Source: Poronia punctata (taxonomy: Eukaryota > Ascomycota > Sordariomycetes > Xylariales > Xylariaceae). From it: DNA of 64,000 nt. Below are positions 49,319 to 61,027 of this stretch, piece after piece. The stretch spans positions 460,607-524,606 of the forward strand of contig MU401456.1 of the NCBI GenBank assembly GCA_022579005.1, in the 5' to 3' direction. The position numbers and the translations under genes were made by a program. How positions within the stretch are numbered: the stretch's first letter is position 1; every line of letters starts with the position of its first letter. The notes beneath the pieces were generated by a model that ran no database searches, was not told the origin of the DNA, and worked only from the letters and a program-made list of their open reading frames with translations.

Positions 49319-50934
49319 AACTGGGTAAGGTATTTCCGTCCGAGATTGGTAAAGGCTACGCTACGCCGGCGAAATTGGATTTTACGAGTAGTTATCGGAC
49401 CTGTTGAAGTACGACTAAGTACGTGATTAGTGAAGGCGGTGGAGGGAGTCTGGAGACTGGCGAAAAAGGGGCCATATCAATGGAAAGGTAGATCCTTTAG
49501 ATAGGTTCTACCCGGGAGAAAGTTGAGATAATTACCCCTTTTTGGAATAGGTGACTGGTGAGGTAACGACGTAATATTTGATTAGGTAAGGCTTTTTCTA
49601 GGCCTGAATAAGGTAGACAGCGCAGATCTAGCACGGCCAATTCCGTGGATGACATTCAAGGGACCGGGATGATCGTGACCTGTCTTGGACAGGTATTCGA
49701 GTCTGGACTACCGTACCTAACCTCCAAGTACACGTACCTCTTGTTAATACTTGATATCCAGCCGTTTACGTGTAACTGAGGCAGCATATTGATGATTTCT
49801 GGTCACCTTATCATATATTATTTGTTCCTGGTTTCACTGGCCCAAGGAAAGGGGTTAAAATACGAGCCTGTACCGTCAGGGTTTAGCGTGTAGAGCTGCA
49901 TAATCAGTGAAATGTGGAGGAGTAACCTGCGAACACCAGCCAGTGGTGAGTTACGTGTACAAGTTACAACCTCCTCCTTACCTAATAAAGTCCCAAAAAG
50001 ACGTCTAACCTACCTCCTACATAGCCTTTAGTACAATAGGCAAAAACACTATCGATGTTCTACTCGTAATAAGAAAGATATATGACGATCACAGCCGCAT
50101 ACAGCAGCAAATAACATTGTCCGGTCTTCTGCCCGGTGTGACAATTGTCCACATACAAGTACCATTCCTTGTTTCCTGCTGCCTTGCGCAACACATATTA
50201 ATCTGTCATTCTGTCATCGATTCTATACTCCGGCTCAGCTGTCACTTGGTTGGCTGAAAACGTAACCAAGAGTGCGAGTAGGGGCCATTCCAACCGTCCC
50301 TACCCGCCAATTAGCAAAAAATAGTTGGGGGTTTTACGCACTCGAAGACCTCGATCCCCTGAAAGACTTGTGATTGGGCAATGAAAGAGATCAATAAGGA
50401 AAACAGTTACACGTGTGCTACGTGCTGAAAAGCATTAACACTCGTCCAATCCCTCGGACGGCAAAAACTCCCCTTGCCATTCATCCGACCCCGGCCACAG
50501 CGGATCTATTCAAACATGTTGTACCTACATGAAAAAGTAAGTGGCCTGCACTTTAATCGCGTATGGACCTGGTGCAGATCAATGGTGGGTCAATATACCT
50601 ACATTCATTGAGCTGTTGACCGGGGCACAGGTGATATATCGAGGCTTCTGTACCACCAAACTTTCCCCATACAGCTAACATACAGCTCTACCCCAACATT
50701 GATTCATAGTAGTTACTATACTCGTAAGTCACATACACATATGCAGTTGGTGCCGTGATGTTGATCCTGCTTCCTCCTTTGAATGAGTTGGTTACCTCTC
50801 TCTATACCTCGGTTTTGTTCATTTATAGATAAGAGGTCTCCTCCCCGGTTCCATCATCCTGTCACATACTCGTACTCAAATTCCTACCCACTCCGAGGAA
50901 TCAATTATAACCAAAGTATACCATCAAGTACACC
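49319..50934. other. 1.6 kb spacer between GH127 and O-methyltransferase genes
   Basis: Only short motif-free frames. It contains the GH127 3' UTR and the methyltransferase promoter. No repeat or RNA gene was recognised. Confidence 0.6.
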
Positions 50935-52418
50935 ATGCCGCCCACCAACACACCAAGCACCTTGATCCAAGAGCTAGCAAGCCTGACCTCTCAACTCTCT
51001 GACCAAGATGAGAATGCAAGGAGAGAGGCTCTTCGTCTAAGTAAACAACTGACAGCAAGTCTAGAGAATCCAGAAACAGTAGCTGTAGAGCTATCTTTTT
51101 CGGTAAGACATAAACAGACCCCGAACATTTTGACATTATCACACAAAAAAAAAAAAAAAAAAAAAAAACTCACCATGATTTTAGGGAGTCATTCCGGTAG
51201 CTGCCAAAATCGGAGTTGAGCTTGGTCTCTTCAAACACATCAGCAACAGCAATGGACCTATTAACTCGGAAACACTTGCAAAGTTGACAGGCGGGGAGGA
51301 ACTTCTCATCAGTAAGTGGATATCCGAATCTCCCAATAACTACCTGGCTCTAACATGAAAATCCCTAGTACGTATATTGCGCGCCATGTCGTCCCTAGGC
51401 TTCGTCAATGAAGCCGGCGAGAGAGCATGGGAATCCAACCCCATCACCCACGCCATGAGTACCGAAGGTATCTCCGCTGGACACAGATTCCTGTAAGTCG
51501 CCCACATCACCTAGTCCTCACCTAACCTATTCTCATCCCGACATTAAACTAACAATCTTCCTACCCCCCCCCAAAAAAGTGGCGAGATAACAATCCTAGG
51601 CGCAAGCGTAAAAGCGCCCAAATACTTCCGCGAACGCGGGTACACAAGTCCATCAGACCCCAAAGACGGAATCCTCCAATACGCATTCAACACCAAACTC
51701 TCCACCTTTGACTATCTCGCCACCGTGCCGGATTCCCTCAGGGATTTCAACATCTTCATGGGGAACACGATGGGTGCGCGCGACTACTGGACAAACTGGT
51801 ATCCTGTTCGAGAACGACTTCTCGACGGCGCGGATAAAGATTCGGATTCCGCGTTGTTGGTCGATGTGGGCGGGGGAAAGGGGCACGATATCCTCGCTTT
51901 TCATAACCAGTTTCCCAATCAGGGGAAACGACTTGTGCTCGAGGATCTGGGCGCTGCCGTGTCGAATAAGTTGGATCTGGATCCGGCCATTGAGGTTCTG
52001 GAATATGATTTCTTCACGGAACAACCTGTAAAAGGTATGGTATTTATTTCGTGTTCCCATATCCGTCCACGATCTTGCTGCTAACATACAAAAAAAAGGA
52101 GCACGAGCATATTTCTTCCACCACATCCTGCACGACTGGTCCGACGAGAAATGTCTCGAGATACTAGCCCAAGTCAAGAAAGCCATGAGACCGGGCTACT
52201 CCAAACTCTTGATCCACGATATGATCATTCCGGAAAGGGGGGCCTCGTCTTTCCATGCCATGCTCGATTTGGCCATGATGGTGTTTAATGGGGGAATGGA
52301 GCGGACTGAGAAGATGTGGAAGGATCTTCTCGCAAAGGCTGGACTAGAGTTGGTCAAGGTTTGGATGCCGCTGCAGGCTGATGCTGATGGTATTGTTGAG
52401 GCTGTTCTCATGCCATGA
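50935..52418 (+). CDS. SAM-dependent O-methyltransferase (fungal, winged-helix dimer type)
   Basis: Exons 50935-51102, 51185-51311, 51369-51492, 51580-52034 and 52099-52418; 397 residues. It transfers a methyl group from SAM to a hydroxyl of a small molecule, probably a secondary metabolite. The N-terminal winged-helix dimerisation region includes PVAAKIGVELGLFKHI and LLIIRILRAMSSLGFV. The catalytic Rossmann domain holds motif I in LLVDVGGGKGHDI and then RLVLEDLGA. YFFHHILHDWSDEKC carries the catalytic-His position, and LLIHDMIIPERG follows. Several introns contain homopolymer runs, and three acceptors follow A-rich rather than pyrimidine-rich sequence. It lies tail to tail, 346 bases from the ABCA transporter. 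The substrate is unknown and no polyketide or peptide synthase is in view. Confidence 0.92.
51145..51168. repeat. Poly(A) run of 24 in intron 1 of the O-methyltransferase
   Basis: An uninterrupted 24-base A run within the intron, about 16 bases before the acceptor at 51184. Confidence 0.9.
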
Positions 52419-52764
52419 CGGGCGAGGAATTCGTGGCAAGGGTCTACTCTACCCTAACTAAGTACCTACTCATAGCTGAAGAGAAGAAATTATCACATTA
52501 CCTATATATAAGTGAGCGCAAGTGAAACTATCCCGTAATAGTTTACGATGGGTATAGGTAAATATAAATAACCCAGATGATCGACTAACTACCTATACGT
52601 TTATTGCCTTTGGTATTATCTCGCCCCCCCCCCCCTCTTTTCAAACACCTTAAACCAACCAATACTTACATATCTTCGGGCTATATCTTAAGGCAGGGTA
52701 TCAGATTATTAATTTTTATATGCACAACAAAATGAAAAACAATTCAATGAAAAGAAAAATCCAT
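52419..52764. other. Convergent 3' spacer between O-methyltransferase and ABCA genes
   Basis: About 350 bases of 3' UTR sequence with a run of 12 C at 52624-52635. No gene. Confidence 0.6.
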
Positions 52765-55700
52765 CTACCATCTCCACCAAGGCTTCTTCTCCACCCTCTC
52801 GTCCTCCTCGGCATCACTCTCCTTGACAACACGCAAGAAGACGCTCTCCATGGTCGCCGCAGAAATGGTATAACAATCCAAGCCGAGCTCCTCCTTCCTC
52901 GCCTCCAACGTCTCGATCAAGTATCTGGTGAAAGACGTAGTAGCAGTAGTAGAGGACCCGGCACCAGCAGGAACGGCGCTATCGGCGGGAACGACAAAAC
53001 GGACCTGACCGCCCAGATTCTGCCCTTCGAACTGGACGTCGGCGAAGTTGCGACGCACCCAGTCGGCCACGGCCTCCATCTGCTCGTGGCTCGCTAGGGG
53101 ACCCGCGCGCAGGACGAGATGGACGAGATACTCGTTCGCATGAGCCCTGCGGAGGGCCTCGGTGGGACCTACGGCAAGCAGTCGACGGGCGAGGATGGCG
53201 GCGCGTGTGGCGAGCGCGTCGGCTTCTTCCATCGAATGCGTCGTCAGAAGAACGGAGCGGCCTGGAGCTATGGCCTCGAGTGTCTTCCAGAGCACGCGTT
53301 TCGAAGCGGCATCCATGGCGGAGCTGGGCTCGTCGAGAAGAAGCACGGGAGGATCTCCCACCAGTGCGATTCCGAGACTTAGCTTCCGCTTGTTGCCGCC
53401 GGATAGTTTCGTCGCTATCTTGTCGGCGTGCGCGGCGATTCCTACGCGCTTCATAACGTAGGCTACATCGGCGGCAACGTCGGTTACACCTTTGCATCGC
53501 GCGTAGAAAGTCAAGTGTTGACGAACTGTGAGAAGGTCGAGGGCGTCAAATTGGGGGCACACTGTGATGGGTCGGATTAGTCGCAGGCTAGAGGAATGTC
53601 ATCCTTTTTTTTTTTGAAAGCATACCTCCTAAACTCTGTTGAGATAGACGGGTATTCCTCTGAACGTCCACATCTCGAAGATATACCCTACCACTCGACG
53701 GGGCCAAGTCACCCCGGATCATATTAAGTGCCGTAGTCTTACCCGCACCGTTAGGACCCAAGAGCGCAAGAATCTCTCCCTCCTGTAATCCTAGCGTGAC
53801 GTCTTCGACGGCGGTGAATGTACCATAGTTCTTGGAGATGTGTTGCATGCGCAGGAGGTCAGAGTCCGATGACATGACACGCTCAGTTTCGGCGTCCACA
53901 TCCGGCCTTCCCGAGAGTTGGGAAGGCTTCTCCACGTCGCTGGAGGCTACCACGGCCTCGACCGGGACTGATTTCTTAAAGGAGATACGGCCACCCTCGA
54001 GCCAGAGGTTGAGCATGAAGAGTCCGATGATCTGTATGAGGAGAAGCAGGATGGGGCCGCCGTAGGCATAGATGGATCCTTCATAGGTGATTGCCGTGCC
54101 TCCGCGGCACCGGACGATATACGTGTTCAAGCCTATGGTAAATGCCCGCAGGAGGTTTTGAATCGGGAAGATGAGGCCTAATCCGTAAGCCGTGCCGTCT
54201 AGAGCTATTTGAGTGCCTGATCCTACGTTGTTAAGAATCTTCAGAGAGAAATTAGTGACAGGTCGAACATTAAGAGGGGCTGGGGGAAAGGGGGGTGATT
54301 CTTACCACTAGAGGGATGATGGACAGGACAAACATAATGACCATAAATAAGACTGAAAACAAGAAAGCCGAGGGCTGTGACCGGGCTATGAAGGAGATGA
54401 GATAAGAGATGAGAGTAGCAGCGAACCCGTAAAGCGCCTGCACGAGGAATAACCAGCCAACACCGAACCAGGTTGTCTGGGGCGCGTATAGCGCAGTAGA
54501 GACGACGGAAATGATGATGACGAATATGGCGTCGAATGAGAAGTACGAGAAGAGGATAGAGAGGGGTCTAATTCCATTGGAATAGTTCAGCGCCCGAACC
54601 TTGGACTGTTTCTCGTAGGTCGGGTAGAGCGAGAAGAAGGCCGGGTACAAGCCCTGAATGAGGCAGACGACGACTATCCAGATGACGCTGTTGCCGCCAT
54701 CAGCCGGCTTGTAAGCGGTGAGTTCTCCTAGTTTACCGTTGATCTCCATCCCGCTGAGGGCTCTATTTGCCACATTGAGCAGCACCGTCGATTGGAAGTC
54801 CCAGTAATCAGCGGCGTACGCGATGAGGGGCTTGCTGGTGTTGCTGGCCCAGATTGCGCCACCGTACGTGATGTTCTCCGAGTTTGTATGGATGAAACGC
54901 TCGAGCTGCGCACGCGTGTCCATGATGTACGGCCCTCTTTCAATATTATCGGAATAAAAGGCAGGATTGCCAAAGTTCTCTTGAACGACAACGTCCCAGA
55001 TACTGTCGTTGCTTGATGGCGGACCGAACGCTAGGCCATACCAGTCGTATAGGCGGAAGTCGGTTGCCCAATTTGCAGACGCAACGAGTTCATCGCATTG
55101 GGGCGGTTTGTAGCCAAAGAGGAAATCTGGTATCAGAGCTGGAACGACAATGGGGATGGCAAGGGCGAAGAGATACTGCCACCAAGTACTACGCAACACG
55201 AAGATCCTCTTCCAGAATAAAGCGCTGATTTGCCATTGGTACATCTTTCCGACACTAGGGCTTGGATCGGCCATTTTGCTCCGGCTTGTAGCAAGAGATT
55301 CCGCCACGGAGATATCTTCCGGCGAATCTCCCACGAGCGCATGGGGTTCCTCGGCCACTTTGAGGAAGACATCCTCGATAGTCGGGCCCGTGATGTACAA
55401 CTCCGAGTCCTTTGACGTCGTCAGCGAGCTCAGGATCCGAGCAGCAGAAGATGAATCCGGCGTTTTGCAGATATATCTGTCCGATCGCTCAGTCACCGGG
55501 TACGAGAGGCTGGAGATGTCTTCCGTCTTCGGGATATGGACGCGATAGCCGCCGCCATACTTGGTCTTGAGCTCAGCTGGTGTGCCCTGGCACTTCAACT
55601 TGCCGAGCGTGATGATGACGATGTGATCGGAGAGCACCTCGGATTCGTCGAGGAAGTGGGTGGTGATGACCATCGTCCGCCGAGATCTCTCCCGCTTGAT

Positions 55701-57751
55701 GACTTCCCAGATCGCCCTCCTGGATAGGGGATCCAAGCCAGATGTGATCTCGTCGGCGAAGCACATGCTTGACCCCCCGACAAGCATGCACGCCAGCTGA
55801 AGCTTTCGTTTCATGCCACCACTAAGACTGCCAGCCAGGCTATTCCTCTTCTTAGCAATGTCGCACTGATGGATGAGTTGCTCTATGCCCTCGGTACTCT
55901 CCGAGTTGCCTTTGATGGCGTTCCAAATCACCAAGTGCTCGTATACCGTGAGGTTATCCCAGAGCGTGTTCTTCTGCGGACAGACGCCTGCCGAGGAGGA
56001 TTGATGTTAGTAGCCCTCTTAAAACATGGGAGTAATGTAACCTAAACGTACCGATCTGAGAAGGAGATGCATTGAGCGTTATGGAACCATCTGTAGGCGT
56101 CTGGAATCCAGCCAACATATCCAACGTGGTAGTTTTCCCCGACCCGTTCGGACCCAGTAAGCACAGTACCTGGTTTCGATAGCTGGCAAGATCCAGACCA
56201 TCGACAGCCTTGACTTCGGCCTTCCGGGCGCCGCAACAACAACAACATATCTTCCTGAGCCACGATGGGCGGTAATACTTGGATAGACCCTGTGCCTGTA
56301 TAGCGGTCTGCGAGCTAACGGCTTCAGGGGTCGAGTTGAATGCTCTTCCCTTGCGATTATTCCCGTAACGCCAGTTCTCAACCAGGACAGCCAGCATCGG
56401 AAAGATGATGATCTGCCCGATGAGGATGATCCACAAGAAATAAGGCGCGGCGATACTGGACCATCGAAGCGAGCCATCAAGGAGCTCCTCCCTGGGCAAG
56501 GGTGTTCCCAGGTTGAGGGTAATGTCCTGGATTTCGGCCTTTGTGATGACATTGAAGAAGTAGACGTAATTCATACTGGGAAAAAGAAGTGCGAGGACAA
56601 CAGTCTGAGCAAGAGAGCCAGAGTCATTCAGATTTTCCGTGAAGGCGGCGATGACAGCGAGAACGATAGGGATCAGAGTTCCCCAGAGAGTAGCAAAGGC
56701 GTGACCTTTGAAGAAGGTCGCTCCAAACGCAGCGGCACTAGTGACAGACAAACCAGTGAAGATCTGCCAGAAGATCACAATCCCAGCGTTCTGACTCGGG
56801 AGCAAGAGGGCTTGGAAGACTGCTCAAAAGATTAGCGGAGAAGGGTGAGAAGATCGGAAGGCGGCGGCATCACTGACCAGCTCCCATGATGATCCATAGA
56901 GGTAAGTACAAGAGATCAACAGTGATGATATAGCTCATCACTCTAGACCAAGCGGCTCCGGTGCCGCCCATTGCATCGATGAGCTGAGACATGCCGGTAG
57001 CTCTATCGTGTGACATGATGCTAGCTAGGTGATTTGCGGCAAAAGACATGGTGATGAAGAAGACGAACGAGAGGATGTACAGAGACAGTTCCTGGAAACT
57101 CTTTCGTGTGAACTTTTCGGCCTCCTCTTGGGTGTAACGCGTAAAGACCTGCACGTCCGGAATCTCGGTGCGGTTGGTGATGGCATTCTCAACAGTTGCC
57201 TGTAAGGGAAGAATGACTGTCTGGACAGAGCCCTTATTGTTGAAGGCATCGAAAACATGGTATGTTTGCAGCGCCGGATCGGTCCGGATCTCGTATGCCC
57301 AGGTGGCGTTAGGGTGGCCACTCTTTGGCGAGTCATTGAAGAGAACAACGGCATGGCATGGTGAACGGCCGTGGTAGTCGACAGGGCATGTGTGGTTCAA
57401 CTTGCTCTCGTCCGGATCTTCGAGTTGGATGACATTGGCAGAAGGCCCGAGAGATTCCAAGAGCCGATCAAGTACCGGGGGGAAGTCGGGTCCCAGGCTA
57501 GAGTTGGTTGCGATGACCAGAGGCCCTGAGCCTCGTAAGCTATCCTTGACCGTTGGCAGGGCATGGGGCTCTCCGATGCCATATCGACTCGGATCGCTAC
57601 TGAAGTTTTTGATCTCGAGGAGCAAGACGAGTAAGAGAATGGGGAGAATCAAGGATCTCAATAGAGTCGAGAACCACTTTCTCTTGATGGTGACTGTGAA
57701 GTTCTTCTTAACCAGCGCCAAAGTCTGGCCTACAAAGTGTGGGTTAAGCAT
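52765..57751 (-). CDS. ABC transporter, subfamily A (full-length, two NBDs)
   Basis: Exons 56878-57751, 56052-56819, 54306-55987, 53626-54238 and 52765-53561; 1577 residues, the size of fungal ABCA proteins. These membrane pumps are mostly linked to lipid or hydrophobic-substrate transport. The first membrane half has a helix at about 25-45 followed by a large N-glycosylatable loop and helices from about 210 to 400. NBD1 has Walker A GPNGSGKTTTLD (about 514), signature LSGGMKRKLQLA (about 600) and Walker B CFADEITSGLDP. The second membrane half spans about 813-1215. NBD2 has GPNGAGKTTALN (about 1269), LSGGNKRKLSLG (about 1366) and VLLLDEPSSAMD. Both NBDs therefore look ATP-competent. A run of five Cys just before NBD1 is unusual. 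Exon joins at SQIG-VCPQK and QSLG-VCPQF restore both Q-loops. The substrate is unknown. Confidence 0.94.
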
Positions 57752-59523
57752 GTTGGAAGTTAAGTTCTGGTCATCGACCTAGACACTTTTCATCTCATGC
57801 CGGGGTCGTTTGTCGATGTTTTCTGGAAGATACTACCGCTACCACAATAGTAACGAGAATCGAAAAGAAAGGAGATATGTTGTTTCAAAGTATGAATTTC
57901 ATCAGATGGACCAAGTAAAGGGAGAGACCGGTTAAAACATTAAGAGGTCGAGTCGTATCAGATTTCTGTCCATGAAATAGACAAGTCCAAAAGACACACT
58001 TCTTCTCGAAAGTCTGGAAAGATGTCGAAACTACAACAGCGAGTATTATTGTACATGTAAACAGAAGACAGCCAGTAAAGTTATAATAATATAGATGTTA
58101 TTATCGGAGTCAAGTCTCAAGTCTCAAGTCTCGACTTGGATGATCCACGGATAATTTCGAAGCGGTGGCTCTGCCATCCCCACGTTGCTAGTCCAGGCAA
58201 CCGAATTTCTCTTGCATTGCACAGCCCAACGGGCACCATGAGGATTGGGTAAAGCGGATTGCCCCAAGGTATCATTATCGAAAACATGGGCAAGAGGAAG
58301 GCTCTCTCTCACCAAGGCAATTCTACTCTGCAGTCGCCATGGGTGTTTTTACGCGAGAAAATTGGGCACTTTCCTATTTCAGACATGTTTCGATATGATG
58401 ATTGGTCAATTCACTGAAAATGGGAACGTCAAGGTCCTTTTGCAGCCGCCAGGCAGCATCTTTATCTTGCTTTTAATAGGGCAGCAATCTTATACGCCCC
58501 ATATTTATGAACCCAATTTACAACGGACTATGTTTTCACGGAGTCCCGCGTAAAAGAATAGTGAAGCCCGATTATCCCGGCACCTATTTACGAGTAGGTG
58601 TTTCTAGACCAGTTCGGGACTAAGTTATGGGAGTAAATAATCTTGGCTATTATGTTGCCATGCACAAGAACATCTGGTTCTGGTTATATGGGTAAACTTC
58701 TAGATGTCGCGGGGGAGGTGATCTTAAGTATGTACCTATTCGCCCATCATACTACTTACTCACAGAACTTCTTCGGACATCGGCATGTACCTACTTGAAG
58801 CCGCCAGTCTGCAGACCAATGAACAAATAGGAAGTGTTAATGTTTAAAAGGCTGTGTAAGTCAGTTGTTGCGACATGCTCTGCTCTGCGCAGAACCACGT
58901 AGGTAAGTAGGTAGTGATCGACCTGTTCTGGTGCTACGTCCAAGAGGCGCGGCCGCATATTTGCGACTTCACTGATTGAAAGATGCCAATCTTTCTTACC
59001 AGCGCATTTGCATTCCTAGACCCTCTCGGAAGTGGACTCTATCACTTAGGGGTATCTTCGCATACGTTGCCTGTAACCCCAGACGTCTTTACCGGCAACG
59101 GGGGCATAGGGACATATCATGATGGTCACTGTTGGGGGAATTTGCTTAATAGACCACAGATATCTATGCTCAGCCTCTTACTTATCCCTTCACAAAGCCA
59201 AAGTCAACATTTGGCTAGAGATTTGGCCCAGTCGTGGCCCCACGAGTATAACTGCTCAGAAAGGGGGGAACCGTCATATGTCCGTCTAGCATTCGCAGTT
59301 AGAGAGACGACTTGAAAGCGCTAATTCCTATTCCAAATTTGACGCAGAATTCAACGGGACCCAGTTGTTATTGAAATTCGTCAAACATTGCAGTACCAAT
59401 TCTTGTTGCCTAATGACCTGTAACAGAAGGTCCGGGAAGAGGCCTGTTTAGTTGACGATCGGACGGGGACTTCCCTTGACCCCAACGATGGATATGTATA
59501 TTCACACAAAACATTGTTCTGTC
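57752..59523. other. Spacer upstream of the ABCA gene
   Basis: About 1.8 kb with only short, unsupported frames, none with a motif. A small tandem array lies at 58111-58131. The ABCA promoter should be near 57752-58100. Confidence 0.55.
58111..58131. repeat. Tandem CAAGTCT, three copies
   Basis: Three perfect 7-base units in non-coding DNA, followed by CGACTTG, which can pair back to the unit. Confidence 0.85.
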
Positions 59524-59642
59524 ACGTACGACCATACCCACTGGAGAACGCGGGGTCCCGTCCGCTCCCCCATAGCTAAGCCGGTGAGGGCCAGATTAGT
59601 AGTTGGGTCGGTGACGACCAGCGAATCCCTGGTGTTGTACGT
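59524..59642 (+). rRNA. 5S ribosomal RNA
   Basis: 119 bases beginning ACGTACGACCATACCC and ending GTGTTGTACGT, so the two termini pair in helix I. The conserved fungal 5S segments are present: GTCCCGTCCGCTC, then ATTAGTAGTTGGGTCGGTGACG (internal Pol III control region) and CCAGCGAATCCC. The helix III strands CGGGG and CTCCCCC remain complementary, arguing for a functional gene and not a decayed copy. A T-rich terminator follows directly. In Pezizomycotina 5S genes are commonly dispersed as single copies away from the rDNA array, as here. RNA polymerase III with TFIIIA would transcribe it. Confidence 0.93.
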
Positions 59643-59651
59643 TTTCTTTTT
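59642..59651 (+). terminator. RNA polymerase III terminator of the 5S gene
   Basis: T4 and T5 runs separated by one C directly at the 3' end of the 5S sequence, followed by more T/C-rich sequence. Confidence 0.75.
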
Positions 59652-61027
59652 CTCCTTCTGTTTTTTCTTTCCTTTTTACTCCAATATTTTCCATTTTGTA
59701 AAGTCCTCCGCCATTTTACTATCACAAGACGAAAATGTATCGTCTTGCTACTGAAGTCGCTACCTTTTCAACTTAACATGGCAGTCTTCGTCAACGCTGG
59801 ACCGCATCTCAACGGTCCAAGCCCCCTTCGGAGGCAAACAAGGACAGCCTACAAGAACACCCAGCCGGTCGAATATGTATATCAGAAATATTACTATAGT
59901 AGGATTCCATTAGCTGGAGCTCTTGCGCAGTTACGCTTTTGCGTTGCAATGCGACGTTAGCCATTCAAAGCCGCCCCCTGAAAAACAAAGCAACCCCTTA
60001 AAAATTTAGGAGTTAGAGCAGACACGTCCACTGGATTATTTCCCTCGTGAAAAGCGGAGTCCACGGTCACAGGACTAGGTACATGTATAGAAGACCCTGA
60101 CTATGTACAAGTTTTCTCGCAAAGCTAGAACCGATATCCCCTCTTCTATCGATGTCCAGTTGTCAGTGGCCTTTCAAACTGGCCTCTCTGGCAGTATGGG
60201 GGGCTACAAATGTCGATCGAATATATTCAGGTGTATAAAGATACTTTATGCGTTATGCTGCTCCGTGCCACCTTCAATAAAGATGGCAACTCTGGACGGA
60301 ATGCTTACCAGGTCACTGTACTTTTCACCCCCGTGGAACTGCGCAGTAGGACGTAGATGAGCAAAGTGGTTTGATAGGGTCCTAGACGCGTGGCTTAGTT
60401 GACTGGATATCTTTGCCCTAGTTCCGCAGCAAAAAATTTGAACCGTTACACTCATTACCACGATGACTTTGGCAGTGCATTCCGTACTGCCTTGGCCAAG
60501 GCAGTTTGATTCGACTTCAAGTCAAGGTTGAACACGGCTACAGCCCGTTAACCTACCTACCCGGCACTAAAATCATACCCTCATACTTGTTTACATATGG
60601 GTTTGCGCATGGTCTTATGAGTCTGTAGAAGAACACCATCCCTGAGGTAGAGTCGGTTAGGTTGTCGGTTCTTGGATGCAGTTGGGAAACCTCTCTTTGT
60701 AATTAAGCACATGTCTGGCAACATGCAACTAAGCGTATGCATATAAAGCATATACCATTTAAAGCATACCATGCAACCACTTAACGCGCCCGAGTTGGGA
60801 AAACGCGAAAATACGCGGCCTACAAAGTAGTTTGGCTGGATTGCTTTAGCCCCTCCAAGTTCTTTTGCTTCGCACGCCCGTGTGCATATTCCGGCTCCGG
60901 TTCCAATCATAGCGCAGCGACTTCGTACCGCACTCTAATCGCATTTCGCCTGTCAAAAAGCGCTACTTCTTCCATGACTTCATACCCCATTACAAAAGCA
61001 TATTACCAGTAAAAAGCCCGAAACAAC
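59652..61027. other. Spacer between the 5S gene and mcm6
   Basis: About 1.4 kb, no supported gene. The mcm6 promoter lies at its right end. No clear MluI-box (ACGCGT) next to the start; an ACGCGT occurs near 60386, over 600 bases away. Confidence 0.5.
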
